A stretch of DNA of 64,000 nt from Panorpa germanica (Eukaryota; Arthropoda; Insecta; Mecoptera; Panorpidae), in the NCBI GenBank assembly GCA_963678705.1, contig OY783216.1, forward strand, positions 1,364,001-1,428,000, in the 5' to 3' direction. The notes under the pieces were generated by a model. It did no database searches. It was not told the DNA's origin and saw nothing but the letters and a program-made list of their open reading frames with translations. Positions 43,894-55,762 of this stretch are shown piece by piece. The stretch's first letter is position 1; each line of letters opens with the position of its first letter. Made by a program: the position numbers and the translations under genes.

Positions 43894-44439
43894 AGTACCG
43901 TACAAATACGTGCGACTTAAACATGCGACATCCAACATTTGTTGTACACTAGTGTGACATGCTACTTAATACGTCGGAAGCTTTCATATTTCGAACGAAT
44001 TCCTTCAACCTGCTTTAGAAAAAAAAGTAATAAAAGTGGTTACCATACACCATACCATAAGGATCTATGTTCAGGTCTATTTCATTTGTCCATTTAAACA
44101 CCATTTTCAATTATTTTTATTTATTTACTAAACACAACTAAATAAAAACGTCAATGCACAATGAACCTTAACCCTTTTGTTCGAGATCACATTCAAAACC
44201 TAATTTATTTATATGTTCAGACTTAGCTTTGAAACATTTTTGTTTCATAAAAATACTACCTAGAATTTTCAAAAATAGCATAAGTAATGGTTTTATTAGT
44301 GCCGCATGTTTATGTCGCATTAGTCTGTACGTTAAAAATACAACACATTTAGTACACCCATGTCAACTTATGAATGAAAATATATAAATGTTGTATGTTG
44401 GATGTTGCATGTTTATGTCGCACCAGTCTGTACGAAGCA
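43894..44439. mobile_element. MITE family P4 (TTA-flanked)
   Basis: 546 bp between TTA at 43891-43893 and 44440-44442. The ends are imperfect inverted repeats about 45 bp long: CGTACAAATACGTGCGAC then AAACATGCGACATCCAACAT, against CGTACAGACTGGTGCGACAT then AAACATGCAACATCCAACAT. A third copy of the terminal motif (CATGTTTATGTCGCATTAGT) lies inside at 44308, so the element may hold an earlier end. Confidence 0.75.
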
Positions 44440-44442
44440 TTA

Positions 44443-44992
44443 GGTCAGAAGGTCGTTTGTGATAAGGTTACCATTACATTTAATAAAAATTGATAGAAAT
44501 AAATATAGTATCTTAAATATCAATCTAAATTGCCTTAAATTGTTGTGCTGTAAAAGCTATTCAACGAATTAAAACCCCCTATTGTTTTGATTCACAAAAC
44601 AATCGCACATTTTGAAAACACTAATGCATAATTGTAAGAAAATATTTGCATACCGAACAAATTAATTCCAATAGGCGTCGCACTAAGTCAATATTTAGTT
44701 AACTAATTCGGTAAATATAGCTTGTGAAATTTAATAGCTTATCAAAGCACCCCAAAGGATTATTTTATACTTTAGAAACTAATTATAAAATGCACGGTGA
44801 ATAACGAGGGGAACAGGAAAAAGGGGGGAGTTTATAGTCAATTAACTATACACTCAAAAAGTTTTTTTGCATTTTAGTCGAAAAATGTATTCATTTAAAT
44901 AGAAAAATACATGTATTAATATATAGTATCTTTGTTCAAATGAATGGCATTGCTATCAAAAGAAAAAGTTGGGCATTAAATTGTTTGTTTTT
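44443..44992. other. no gene seen
   Basis: AT-rich spacer with nothing recognised. Confidence 0.4.
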
Positions 44993-45345
44993 CGGGGGTG
45001 TTCAAATAGTAACGGGTAAAAGTAAAATAAAGTAAAGTAATTTCTAATTTAAAAAACCCGCGCTAAATATTTTGCACTTAGTTAAAAAAGGTTATAAATA
45101 TTAGAGGATCTGTCGAACCGTTTGCTTACAACAGCTGGTTGAATTAGTCCAATTAATTTGTCAATCGAGTCAAAAGTGATACTCCGATGCGGTAATATTA
45201 GTTTTGGAAACATAAAACAATAACCAGGGGCCAGATCTAGTGAATACGTTAATTGTTCGATGATATTTATTGCATAATTATTCTTCAATTTGGTAAAAAC
45301 TGCAAAATTTTCGTACTTGTTGGTTTCTTTCAAATATTTCGACGT
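44993..45345 (-). pseudogene. mariner transposase, C-terminal fragment with one end
   Basis: The minus frame 45082-45333 reads AVFTKLKNNYAINIIEQLTY, SLDLAPGYCFMFPKLILPHR and SITFDSIDKL. This is the mariner stretch FLAKNN...PPYSPDLAPCDFFLFPKLK...RFDSIEEI in degraded form. At its 3' side, GGTGTTCAAATAGTAACGGG (44998-45017) looks like a mariner terminal repeat. The last catalytic aspartate (APCD in the family) is not preserved, and the 5' end of the element is missing. Confidence 0.7.
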
Positions 45346-46869
45346 TGATTGATTCTAGTGATGTAACGAATATTCACATTCGCGTTCGCATTTGCAATAG
45401 ATTATGCGAATTCTTAGCGATTATATTTGGTAACGAAAAGTGAAAATAATTTATAAAATAACAATGCAACTGATTCCGTTTACAATATTTTTATTTTAGT
45501 TACTACTTGAATTTGCAATATAAAATAACAATTATATAATAACCAAAATAAACTTTCAACTGTTTAAACACACAATGGAGCTAAGTAAATTACCAAATTT
45601 TTAATTACACTAAACTACTTTAAATGATATCTTTACTGAGAACACAAATGATAGATTTTATATTATATTACTAAGTAAAGTATATAGTAATTTGTAGTAA
45701 AGTTGATGAAAAATTCACAAAACTGAAATAACTCCTAAGTATAACCAAACAAAATATTAATACATATAAACTTGTCAAATATCATTATCTGAAAACGTAG
45801 TATTCACTATTATAACGATACACACGTTGCTCGTCGGCGGGGTAAAGGTCTAGTTTTTATATTAAATAGTACTTCTTTTAATACTAAACTGTTTGAATAT
45901 TTTTTCAACGTAATTCATTTTCATAACTCTTTGCTAATTTTCAATTTAATAATAATTAGACGTTAACTAAAATGTCTTCGAGCTCGATTCCAAGATTCCT
46001 AGCTATATTGATTATGTATATACATAATCATAAACTTATTAGACAGCGATGTAATTAACACACATATATCAGGCCACGACACAAAAATCGGTAAAACAAT
46101 TAAAAAAATAATTAGGATAAAATGAAATGTGATTTTTGGTGCTTGCAAACAAGAGTACATTTGCTTTGATAGATTTTTAACAAGAACGAACATGAATTTT
46201 TAAAACACACACACTTTGAACCAACGCTCTATTCCTTGCCGTGAGGTTTTTTTATTTAAATAATAAATGACAATTTACTGTAGTCTATAGCGATATTAAT
46301 CGGGACAACTTTCTACATTCTGCAGAGCACAGATTTATGACAGCAATACCCGGCGGCGTTTTGGGACATTATTTGCGAAATTAAACGCCCCCATAAACTT
46401 TTAATCCCAAAACTTTCTCGATTTGATGTAAAAATAAAAAATAAAAATGAAATGTTACATATTTTCATATTTCAAGGTTATTTCACATCAGCCTGGCTGT
46501 GGTGTTGATGTAGATGGTACTACAAACACTAGATGGCGTTCTTTTGTTAAACTAACCATGTTTACATTACACAAGATGGCTACCCTGTATCATATCCCTT
46601 CATATGTAAAATAATATACGATATATGTCAACTTGATACGTTGATGTATTAATAATGAGATGTTTAGCTTAGAATTCTATATGTTTAGCTGAAGATGTTT
46701 CATTCATTCTTTTCATTTATTCACATATCCCAATGGTTACGAAAATATGACGTCATCAAGCTTATAAAAAATACTGATACTGTTACTATAGTCACCTATC
46801 CTGGTTTATGAAGGGGTTAGTTACGTATTATGTAAAATCATCCACTGAACTTCCACAGAAAAATCATAC
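45346..46869. other. no gene seen
   Basis: AT-rich. Bases 45730-45790 carry a weak copy of U7 (CAAACAAAATATTAATACAT). No coding frame. Confidence 0.45.
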
Positions 46870-46872
46870 TAA

Positions 46873-47345
46873 TGCCCTCAGCACACGATGCGACTGGTTG
46901 CAAACCTTAGCCCCGAATGTGATTACAACTGTGTTGTTAGTAAAAGAACGAACGTGTTTACGAGTGAGATAAAACACACGGCACGAATGTAACTAAACTG
47001 ATTTGAAACTGGTTTTGAGCATATATTTAGCGACTATATTTCTCGTTCGCAGGGCACTGTTGGTTTCATGATGACATCATCAACAGAGATGTTTACGAAA
47101 AGTATTTAAATACATACATACAATCAAATATAACACAATAGAATCCCCTGTTTTGCTATTGTTAAAAATTGTATAGAGTCACGATACACGGCTCGACATG
47201 GCTCGTGCTCGTTTTCGTTGAAAACTTCGTTTCTCGTTTAGTTTGCAATCAGTCGACTCGTGTGCCTTTCCTCGTGTTCTATCTCACTCATGTTCACGTT
47301 CACACACGTTCGATCTCTTACTAACAGTAATAACAGTAATATTCT
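46873..47345. mobile_element. MITE family P2, copy 2 (one end lost)
   Basis: The left end CAGCACACGATGCGACTGGT follows a TAA. The interior matches the complement of 62525-63068 (GTGATTACAACTGTGTTGTT, AAACTGATTTGAAACTGGTT, GGGCACTGTTGGTTTCATGA, CGGCTCGACATGGCTCGTGC, GAAAACTTCGTTTCTCGTTT). It fades at about 47345 before the right terminus. Confidence 0.75.
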
Positions 47346-48424
47346 ATATTCAGCGCAATTCATTTTCAGGTCTAGTTACTTCACACTTTCTTTATTTACT
47401 GTTATTAATTTTACTAAATGAACTATATATTTTACCTCTACACAATTACAATTTAATTTTCTGTGCCTTCAATTCTTTTGTTTAATTAGTGAAGAAGAAA
47501 TATTCGGATAATGACTTGCTTCAACAAGACACTTTCTCATCCAAAAACAACCCCATAGCTTAAGATGTAACGTGTTTAAAAACAATAATAATATTTCACT
47601 AATTAATTAGCAATGTATTTTAATTAGGCACCAAAATTTATAATTACTTTTTCTTTTACAACATGAGCACCGTCTCAATCATTTTTTTATTACAAACATT
47701 ATCAAAAAAAAAATGGGTAAAGTAATCCCAGGATTTCTAATATTCATTTCAGTCAGGAAATTTTAAATAAACCCAGAAAAAACTTAGCACCCTGTATTTT
47801 TTTAGATATCACGCAAAAACCAATTTACCTTCTTTCGATTGATTACCAAAAACCCAGATAATAAGATACTTTTATAAAAATAACCCAGATCTCGATGGAA
47901 AAAGTCAGAAGTAATCCTACTAAATGTGATATATTATCGGAGTTATTTCAATATTGAAATAACACACCAACGGGGCGAGGAGAAATTGGGGTAGAAATTC
48001 TACTAATTGCAACAGATGTGAGTCGTCGATCATGAATACGAATAAGGGGGTTGGTTTGTTCTCTGAATAGCAATTATACCCCGTAACACTTATGTAGGTG
48101 TAAATTGTAGACCATAGATTACATAGATCCTTGTGTAGGGGCACGGGAGGGGGATACGGATGAAGTAGAAACGATACACTTCATAATTAACAAATGGAGT
48201 GTTTAATTACCCTTAAAGTATTCTGTTGATCGTGTAATATCTACCGCAATAACTTTAAATAACAGGTGGCATTATTATTTATTGCGGAGCATTCCAATTC
48301 TGTATCAACTGCTGGCTTGTTGAATCTCATTACGTCACAAGAAATTAACTGATTCTGTGAAATATACTCGTTGGTAAAGAAAAGCATTTTAACACAGTTT
48401 ATATTATTTTAACTTATATTGTTA
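47346..48424. other. no gene seen
   Basis: AT-rich, with a small GC-richer patch at 47970-48170. Frames here are short and on both strands. Confidence 0.45.
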
Positions 48425-49450
48425 ATAATATTCCATTATTGTTTTTTTATTATTGTATTTTGTTCTATGCCAACGCTACTCATTTTGTCTTAGGCCTGTC
48501 TCAGTATGGGACCGTATTTAAGCGACGGCGTATTCGGACGTAAATCGGCGGGTTGGATGAGCTACAAAGCAAACCGCCTATGTGTGTCACAGATGTCTGT
48601 AGTCAGTCGTCAGATAACTAACTTGTGTACTGTAGGGGGTGTATTGGAGTTCTTTAGCACTAATATAATTTATTATGAGAGCAAACTTTAACTTTAATTT
48701 TTATCGATACACTACTGGTATTAAAAGGACTTTAGCATTTATTATATATCTGAGTTCTGGTTGTCGTGAATTTAAATTTAGTTCTATCGTATTGGTATCG
48801 GTATCGGTGTCCATGATTCACTGAAATACAAACATAAACTGCATGCAGAACATACTCGTCACAAGCGATGTCGCCGATAGATCTCATTTAAACCGTATTG
48901 CAGCGTAACAACAAGCGATCTTAGGTATCCCCTCCAGTCTGAGGCGGCTGTTTGCATTTACAAAGGTTCGGGTAGAATATCGTTGTAGTAGAGGTAACGC
49001 TTGGATAAAATTCGCCTTTATACGGTTCTAATGTGCGAGGTAGTGCCGCCCGTATTCGGACTGCTTTGTAGCTTGCAGTCTGAGAGGTCCAGAGAGATCT
49101 CATTACATTTACAGGGTTCGGATAGGTAAAGCGTAGTAGCCCGAATACGTCCGGCAGAAATTCGCTTAAATACGGTGCCATACTGAGACAGGCCTTATTG
49201 ATGCCAGTAGCACAATTAAGCATTCAATTGCCATGATCTGCGAAACCAGTCTGCAACTTGCATTGAACGCATCAACACAGTCTGTAATTTTCATTCGACG
49301 AGCTAGTATCAAAAACAATAATTAAGCTGCTTCTGAACCACCATCATCAGAGTAGTCACTTCCTATCCAAAGTATTACTGAGTGCAGCATTGGCATAATG
49401 CAGATTAAGGAATATTAATTAAACAGTGAAGCAATTAATTAAAAAGCAGT
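48425..49450 (+). repeat. repeat family R, copy 2, split by a P1 MITE
   Basis: 48425-48489 and 49198-49450 align with 1590-1860: CTATGCCAACGCTACTCATT before the insertion, then GATGCCAGTAGCACAATTAA, CATTCAATTGCCATGATC and ACGCATCAACAC after it. An inverted GCATTGGCATAATGCAG lies at 49388. The LTR-type identity is a guess. Old. Confidence 0.5.
48493..49194. mobile_element. MITE family P1, complete copy (PIF/Harbinger-like)
   Basis: 702 bp flanked by TTA at 48490-48492 and 49195-49197. The terminal inverted repeat is about 33 bp: GGCCTGTCTCAGTATGGGAC then CGTATTTAAGCG, against GGCCTGTCTCAGTATGGCAC and CGTATTTAAGCG. The 3 bp TTA duplication with GG...CC ends is the PIF/Harbinger pattern. Its 100-codon minus frame (48921-49223) crosses the end and is not a gene. 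This copy defines the family for the partial copies at 15277, 30335, 36885 and 38205. Confidence 0.9.
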
Positions 49451-49473
49451 GTATTGTTCGTATCCGTCGAGAA

Positions 49474-49689
49474 CTACGTTCCAATCAATACCACATCTGC
49501 GTAATTGATCTCTGGATCCTCATCCGCTGGTTTAAGGACCTTCAACAATCTTTCATAATTTTCCACTCGTATCTGTGCAAATGTATCACTCCATATCTCG
49601 TTTAAATGCAATGAGACTGCTTTAGAAGCAGCTACAAAACATGACAAAGTACAAAATTTGACAGAAAATTTAAATTTCTGTTTTACCAC
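49474..49689 (-). other. unidentified 71-codon open frame
   Basis: An open frame read as KFSVKFCTLSCFVAASKAVS, LHLNEIWSDTFAQIRVENYE and RLLKVLKPADEDPEINYADV. The composition looks more protein-like than the other short frames (a run of charged and hydrophobic residues, few low-complexity stretches), but I recognise no domain. It lies immediately beyond the R repeat, so it may be part of a mobile element. It could also be chance. Confidence 0.25.
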
Positions 49690-51366
49690 TTCATTTTTGA
49701 CTTAAGTTTTCAATAGTAAGTTAACTATTTTATTTTTCTTTGTTTATATATTTATATACTATATTTATAATATCAATTCAACGTTTGAGTATGTATTGTT
49801 AAGATAGGCGTCGACTAGTATAAACATAAAAGAAGATAGAAAATGGGGGGGGGGGGGAAACACACGCCGGTGCATGTATTTTGAGATAACACCTGGTAAC
49901 ACTAATCAGTTCAGAAGGTCTAGAGACTTTTTAAAGCAATATAATTGAAATTTGAACAAAGCTTTCTCTTCTGCTTCCCTTCCAATGCATTGACTGCTTC
50001 ATGCAGTTTTTAGTATGCATAGTTAGTAGTGTAACAACACAGGTCCTGGAGTAATTTTAAACTGGAGCTGTAAAATTATTCGCTGTATTTTCATTCATTA
50101 GATGTAGTCTTATATTTATACTTACGGTCCAACGAGAAATGAGCTCCTTAATCGTTGGAGAACCTGATCGATGCTCATTATGGGTAACGTGCACCGATTA
50201 GGGCATTTACAATTTATTTATATTAAGTTAATATTATATATTATTAGTGTATAAGTTCAGCAGTGGTGTTGCTCTTTTACACTCTATTGAATAAAGTAAC
50301 AAGGATGGCAATTTTTAGAGGGAAAGAAAATAGGTAATTTTCACAAAGTTTTTTATAAATTTAGATCCCTTTAATGATTAAACTTAAACGAATATAATTG
50401 CTAGTATCTCATACAATATTGCAACTAAACTTCCTGATAGCCAAATTTATAACTATCATCTCATAGAAATTAGTACATGGTTCACAAGCGCTTAGTATCA
50501 CGCTGCTCGCATCAAACGCATTGTATTTATAGTATCAAACATGGGAATAAATGGAAACTTAAAGATAGGCAAACGCACGACCGTTTATAACTCAGTGGTG
50601 CGTTGTCCTATGAGCAAAGTGGGTAATTTTCCAACGTTTTTACCAACAGAAAGAACGCAAACCGATATTTAACAAATATGGTGTGAATGTATTAGAATTT
50701 AATAAATATACTGCGTGAAACATATAACAGTGAATATAGTTTGGAATCTATGACATTGATATAGGGACCCCATTTCTAAGAGCGAGCATCTACTATTACA
50801 ATATAAAATTTTATCTTCAACATCGCTCTTAAAATCGAATGTTGTTCTGGTTAACTCCACGCAAGCGTAAACTGAAAAGTAGAATATTTTCTGTAAATCC
50901 AACATCGAATCAAATATTAAAATATATTTCTTAGAACCCCGTTCAAATCCGCTCTGAATATATCATGTAAAACCTAAGATCAAGTCGGGCCATAGCCGTT
51001 GCTCTAGCCGCAGCCTCGGCGTTATGATCCATGAAGCCTCACAGTTTTTATGTTGATAACGTTTCTACATCCTCCTACTCCACTAAAATCCATGTCTTCT
51101 TGTTCTCCATGCGCCCTCTGATGTTTGGACAAGGACACTGAAGCATGTGATGAGATCCTTATTCATATTTATAGAAAATGATTGTTATTTTTAAATTGTT
51201 CAGTTTGCTTTTTGATATAGATTTCTAACAAAACTAGAGCAACCAATAATTTAAACTCTTTTAATTTGTTTCTCCGAAAAACATACTCTAAAATTTGAGT
51301 TGGGTATGCATTTATATGAAAAATTGTATCTCATAAATGCAGCCAAACGAAAGACAGATAAACTTG
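49690..51366. other. no gene seen; G13 run
   Basis: AT-rich. A run of 13 G lies at 49845-49857. The GC-richer patch 50990-51170 has no coding frame that I can assign. Confidence 0.45.
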
Positions 51367-51745
51367 ACATTTTAGAAATTTTTAATCAAACTTATGTGTT
51401 GCTCTGAAATCAAAAACTTTTATTTTAGTAATTTACATAGACATAGTAATAATTACACTGTTTAACTTAAATCATACTATTTTACCTGAAACCAAAGGAA
51501 CGACATTTAAAGTTTATTATTTAAATTGTCAATTCCTTTTTATCTAATTTTGTTTTAACCTAACATTATGCACAGTGAGTTTTGTCAGCCCCAAATATCA
51601 ACTACGTTGACCGTTGGCACACACTACAATGAAAGTAGCTATAACTAATATATACCGTTAGCTCACCTGACCAGAATGAAGTTCTAATATCTCTGGTCAG
51701 TGTTACCAACTAAAGAAATATAATTTCTTTACATATATATACTAC
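51367..51745 (+). repeat. repeat family U4, most complete copy
   Basis: Shares its left part with 28786 and 39096 and its right part (CTAAAGAAATATAATTTCTT then TACATATATA) with the inverted copies at 40676 and 52380. It therefore shows that those pieces belong to one family of at least 380 bp. Confidence 0.7.
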
Positions 51746-52117
51746 ACTTTCAGACATAATATTGACAACATTTTAACTGCGTACGTGGCAAGCCTCTAAT
51801 GAACCACACTATGGAAGCCATGTAAATTATTAATTACAAAATAATGCCTAATTTCATGTTGGTTACATGAAGCAATTAGTACATTGAAATTGTAACTTTT
51901 AAGCCCTAAAGTTCCCAAATGTTGTCCTTGCCCGAAGCCATATTGATAATTACAAAACTGTCATATTTCGTTAATTATAAAGTTAATATAATGGTTCATT
52001 AATAACGTGAAATTTAATTAGTTTATATAACACTCGAAATATCAATTATATTATCATTTATAGCAGAGGTTGACAACCTAAAAGAAGTTTAGATTCAGTT
52101 GTGATATCCACTTTTTC
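51746..52117. other. no gene seen
   Basis: AT-rich spacer with nothing recognised. Confidence 0.4.
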
Positions 52118-52900
52118 CACATTCCCATATGGAGTCAGTCCAAAAGGAAATCAAAACAAAACATGCTTGTTGTTGTTTTTTAGTCTGCCTGATTTGAACC
52201 TCAGAGCATATATATATGGAGCGTGACTAACTTATGTTTCTTATAGATTAAAAGTGTGTCCAAAATGTGTGACAGAGAGAAAGGTATATGTTCCTATTTG
52301 TTCTCTATGCGCATGCGTCAAAAGTGGCAGCTGTCTAGATATAATAAATATTAATATTCTATTAAGATATAATAAATAAAATATATGTAAAGAAATTATA
52401 TTTCTTTAGTTGGTACAAAGCTCCTCTGTCGGTAAAACAGTGACCGTTCAGTGAAAACATATACTCATGAACGCCGTAGAATGCGCTGTAGAGATAACAA
52501 TGAACACATTTGATATTTGGAGTGGACAGAACTCACAGTTTTAGTTATATTTATATATAATTTATTTATATTTATACATATCTACATTATTCTACATCAA
52601 TAGAATGTCATATTTAACAACTTTCACGTATTATATCTAGACAGCTCTGACTTGACAACTGTCACTTTTGACACATGCAAATAGAGAACAAATAGAAACA
52701 TATACCTTTCTCTCTCGCACACATTTTTGACACATTTTCAGATCCAGTATTCTCTCTATATATATGCTCTAAGCTTGAATGTGAACAGTCTGTTTTCGAA
52801 AAACAGAACTGTTTTAAAATAAAACAAAACATATTTTTGTTTTGTTTTTTGACAACAAAACTGTTTTCAAAACTGTCTCTTTGGTGTATAACCGGCATTA
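52118..52900. mobile_element. repeat family U6, palindromic copy with nested U4
   Basis: The left arm, 52195-52345 (GCATATATATATGGAG, GTGTGTCCAAAATGTGTGA, GAGAGAAAGGTATATG, GCATGCGTCAAAAGTG), is inverted at 52625-52775. Outside the right arm are AATGTGAACAGTCTGTTTTC and TTTCAAAACTGTCTCTTTGG, shared with 61675-61780. Between the arms lies an inverted U4 piece (52380-52550). No coding frame. Confidence 0.65.
52380..52550 (-). repeat. U4 piece inside the U6 palindrome
   Basis: TGTAAAGAAATTATATTTCT, GGTAAAACAGTGACCGTTCA and CAGAACTCACAGTTTTAG match U4 in inverse orientation. Its central position shows insertion into the loop of U6. Confidence 0.65.
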
Positions 52901-53607
52901 TGCTTAAGCCTAAGCTTGCAAATTTACCAATTACTTGATAAATATTGAGCAAAATATGAATATAGACCTCAAGCACTTTGAATTACCACAAATATAAATG
53001 GTTCAACCCCTCAGAATCTGATTTATTCCTCAACGAAATTGAAATATGTAGTAATACAAAACTCCTCCCTCGCTGAATTCTTCCACCCTTCAATATTATA
53101 AACCCTTCACAGTAAATTATAATATTTTATCATTTCCAAGAACCACATTTTAAAAACTTATTTTATTTGATGCAGTGAGAATTAATAAAGTTTTATAAAA
53201 TGTTGAAGCGAATTAAATGAAATATTTATTTAAATGCAAAACTAGAATTGTTAGCAGTGTAATTGTGAAAAGAAAAAGTTTGAGTGAATGAAGACGACAT
53301 CCAGGGCGGCCCAATGTTTGGGATTTATTGATTAGCTGGGACTTTCTGGGGGTGTTTAAATATATGGACGGTTTATTTTGAAAATGAGGCAAGTCCATCT
53401 CTATCGCAGATAATCCAGCACCTGGGTTAAAATTATTTTTACATGACAGACTTTTTAACTAATACAAGTACAAATACTGTAATACAAGTGGCGCTACTTG
53501 CGTCGAATATTCGCGTTCTTTCGTCGACAATTTTCTCAGTTTTGTTTTTGTAATTAAAATAAAAAGTATTAAATACGAACATCAGAAAAGACATTTACAA
53601 TGGGCTT
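52901..53607. other. no gene seen
   Basis: AT-rich. The 61-codon minus frame at 53213-53398 has no recognised domain. Confidence 0.4.
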
Positions 53608-54078
53608 GTCTCCTATGTCTTAATTTCTATAAAACTGTACTATATATTGATAAAGTGGGTTACTAGAACCTCAAATGTTCAATTATTTTTTAATAACTCC
53701 TTATATGTTAGGAGATATTAACAATTAAAAAAGTCATTTTGTCTCTTTAATTATTAAAGGGATTCAACGTTATAGAACATGCCAAGACATGTGACATCAC
53801 GCCCGCTAAGTTGCTATCTCGTTTATACAACAGAGTGCTCTCTTACTCTTATCCATAGAAAAAATAACTGACCTACCCTTAATAGTATAGACATGTTACG
53901 TCATAGATATGGCCGACATCTGTAGTGCTAAAACTACAATTAGAATTTTTAATTGCTATATCTCCGTCAATATTTAGATATTTAATAAAATAGACACGCC
54001 AATATAAATTTATTAACATCAATTTCAATCAACAATTGAAAAATCGACCACTAAAAAATAAGTACATGAGCCCATTAT
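53608..54078. mobile_element. MITE family U5, copy 3
   Basis: Starts AATGGGCTTGTCTCCTATGT and ends with the complement of AATGGGCTCATGTACTTATT. The interior follows 31601-32199 in inverse orientation. About 470 bp. No coding frame. Confidence 0.7.
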
Positions 54079-54879
54079 CTCATTTGTACAAAATTTAACC
54101 AATAGTTAATAAATAAAAATAAAAACTTGTTTCCTTTTTTAACAGCCCATGTGTGTATATAATATTTGAGGAAATAGCTTAAAAAGGGTTTTTTAGTGGT
54201 CATAGTAGCATAGCCTGATAATGTAGCGTATAACTGTTATCTACTGACTTTTCGTTGAAACACAAATGCTTAGAGATCTCAATAACAAAGTACAGACTTA
54301 CACCACTTTGAAAATGAACTGCTCATATTTCAATTGTCGATTTTGACACAAGACGACGTCAATGTTAGTAAATTTTCATGGAATGGTTCAGTCATTGAAA
54401 CTTTATATATGATTTTTTCCCTAATGTGAAAACTTCCGATTTTTCTTTATTTCCGTTTTATTTTTATGTATTTCGAGTCTGGAGCCTTGTTTCTCTTATT
54501 CAGACGGTACTAGTGTACAAGGTGTCACAAAAGAGTGTTTCTTTTTAAGGGTAAAAAAGCTCTTATTGATTATTAAAATACAAACATAGATATTGGGATT
54601 ATTTTTAATTAATGTTATTAATATTAATGAGAACTTTTATCCCTGCCTGCGTCTCCGACAAATGAGTGCATCATCCGATAACGAAATATTAATGAATGCT
54701 AAGTTACAAGGTCATCGTTGGATTTTCATTTTTTTTAATGATGACTTAGCATTCGCGAACGAAAAGTTCGTCCCAATCAAACCAAAAGTTTCTTTTGGGA
54801 CACCCTATCTTACTCATATAGGTTTTAATTCGTTTATATTCCATACAGCATAAAACTTTAATAATTAGTTGTAAGTAAA
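54079..54879. other. no gene seen
   Basis: AT-rich. The 86-codon frame at 54593-54853 and its antisense have no recognised domain. A short near-inverted pair (TGATGACTTAGCATTCGCGA and TTAATGAATGCTAAGTTACA) lies at 54690-54760. Confidence 0.4.
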
Positions 54880-55067
54880 TATAGTTTAAATTGCGAGAGT
54901 TCGGCGGTAACTCATTCTTAAAACAAGTTGTGGGGTATAAACAGCCGATATAACTATAAAGCACTGACTCAATAAGATAAAATTCATTATCGTATTATAG
55001 ATTTATACAGCTCTTATAACCTCTTTTAAGTATAAGTCGCCGCCGAACTATCGTGATTTAGACTACA
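54880..55067. mobile_element. MITE family M1, copy 3
   Basis: TATAGTTTAAATTGCGAGAG then TTCGGCGG at the left, and its inverted partner ending CGATAGTTCGGCGGCGAC (read on the minus strand) at the right. A mariner begins 2 bp beyond the right end. Confidence 0.75.
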
Positions 55068-55069
55068 TA

Positions 55070-55762
55070 CGAGGTCTGTTCAAAAAATAAGGTGAAGGTC
55101 AAATTTCGCGGGCTACGTACATTCGATTATTCAGTTTTAGCTATATAGCACATTTAGTTTGTTTGTGAGAGGCATAAAAGTTAGAAGTGCTTTGCGTGTT
55201 CGGCGATTTTCTGCTGTCGAAAAACATGGATCAAAAAGTTTGCATTAAATTTTGTGTGAAAAATGGAATTAAGTGCTCCAAAACACTTGAAATGTTGAAA
55301 GTGGCATACGGTGAGTCTATACTTAAAGCCAAAAAAATGTTTACAAAAACGGTTTTCGGAAATTTTGGGCATGAAACGTGTGGCAGCGAAGTTTGTTCCA
55401 AAATTGCTCACTCGTCATTGCTTGTTAATTTTTTGGCCAAAAACAACACCGTAATCATGCCTCAGCTACCGTATTCACCAGATTTGGCCCTCTGCGACTT
55501 TTTCCTGTTCCCAAGATTGAAGAGACCCATGAAAGGACGGCGTTTTAAGACGATTGAGGAGATACAAACCGAATCGCTGAGAGAGCTCAAGAGCATACCA
55601 AAAAGTGCATATCAGAACTGCTTCAAGGATTGAAAAAAACGCTGGCACAAGTGTATTATATCTGAGGGGGACTACTTTGAAGGGGACAAAATAGAAATTG
55701 ATGAATAAATAAATATTTTTTGATAAAAATGAAAATTCACCTTATTTTTTGAACAGACCTCG
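55070..55762 (+). mobile_element. mariner transposon, internally deleted
   Basis: 693 bp flanked by TA at 55068-55069 and 55763-55764. The terminal inverted repeats are perfect over 27 bp: CGAGGTCTGTTCAAAAAATA then AGGTGAA. Full mariners are about 1.3 kb, so roughly half is missing. The perfect ends suggest that it could still be moved by a related transposase (inference) and that it is not very old. Confidence 0.92.
55187..55633 (+). pseudogene. mariner transposase lacking most of its catalytic domain
   Basis: The likely start is the second ATG (55226), MDQKVCIKFCVKNGIKCSKT, which is the mariner N-terminal helix-turn-helix. After about 40 residues the frame jumps into the C-terminal half: HSSLLVNFLAKNNTVIMPQL, PYSPDLALCDFFLFPRLKRP and MKGRRFKTIEEIQ. 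The first two catalytic aspartates (the TGDE and HDNAxxH segments) are deleted and only the third (in LCDFF) remains. The frame stays open across the junction. The TGA at 55631 sits where relatives have a tryptophan codon, and the rest of the usual C-terminus (KKRWHKCIISEGDYFEGDK) follows it. DNA-binding may be kept; catalysis is not possible. Confidence 0.88.

Noticed and set aside
48921-49223. 100-codon minus-strand frame as a Harbinger protein
   Set aside because: It crosses the terminal inverted repeat of the P1 MITE and has no Myb or DDE motif.
50990-51170. GC-richer patch as a host exon
   Set aside because: No frame of useful length without stops and no splice context that I could defend.
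52662-52976. 104-codon minus-strand frame
   Set aside because: It lies on an arm of the U6 palindrome and its far flank, and no domain is recognisable.
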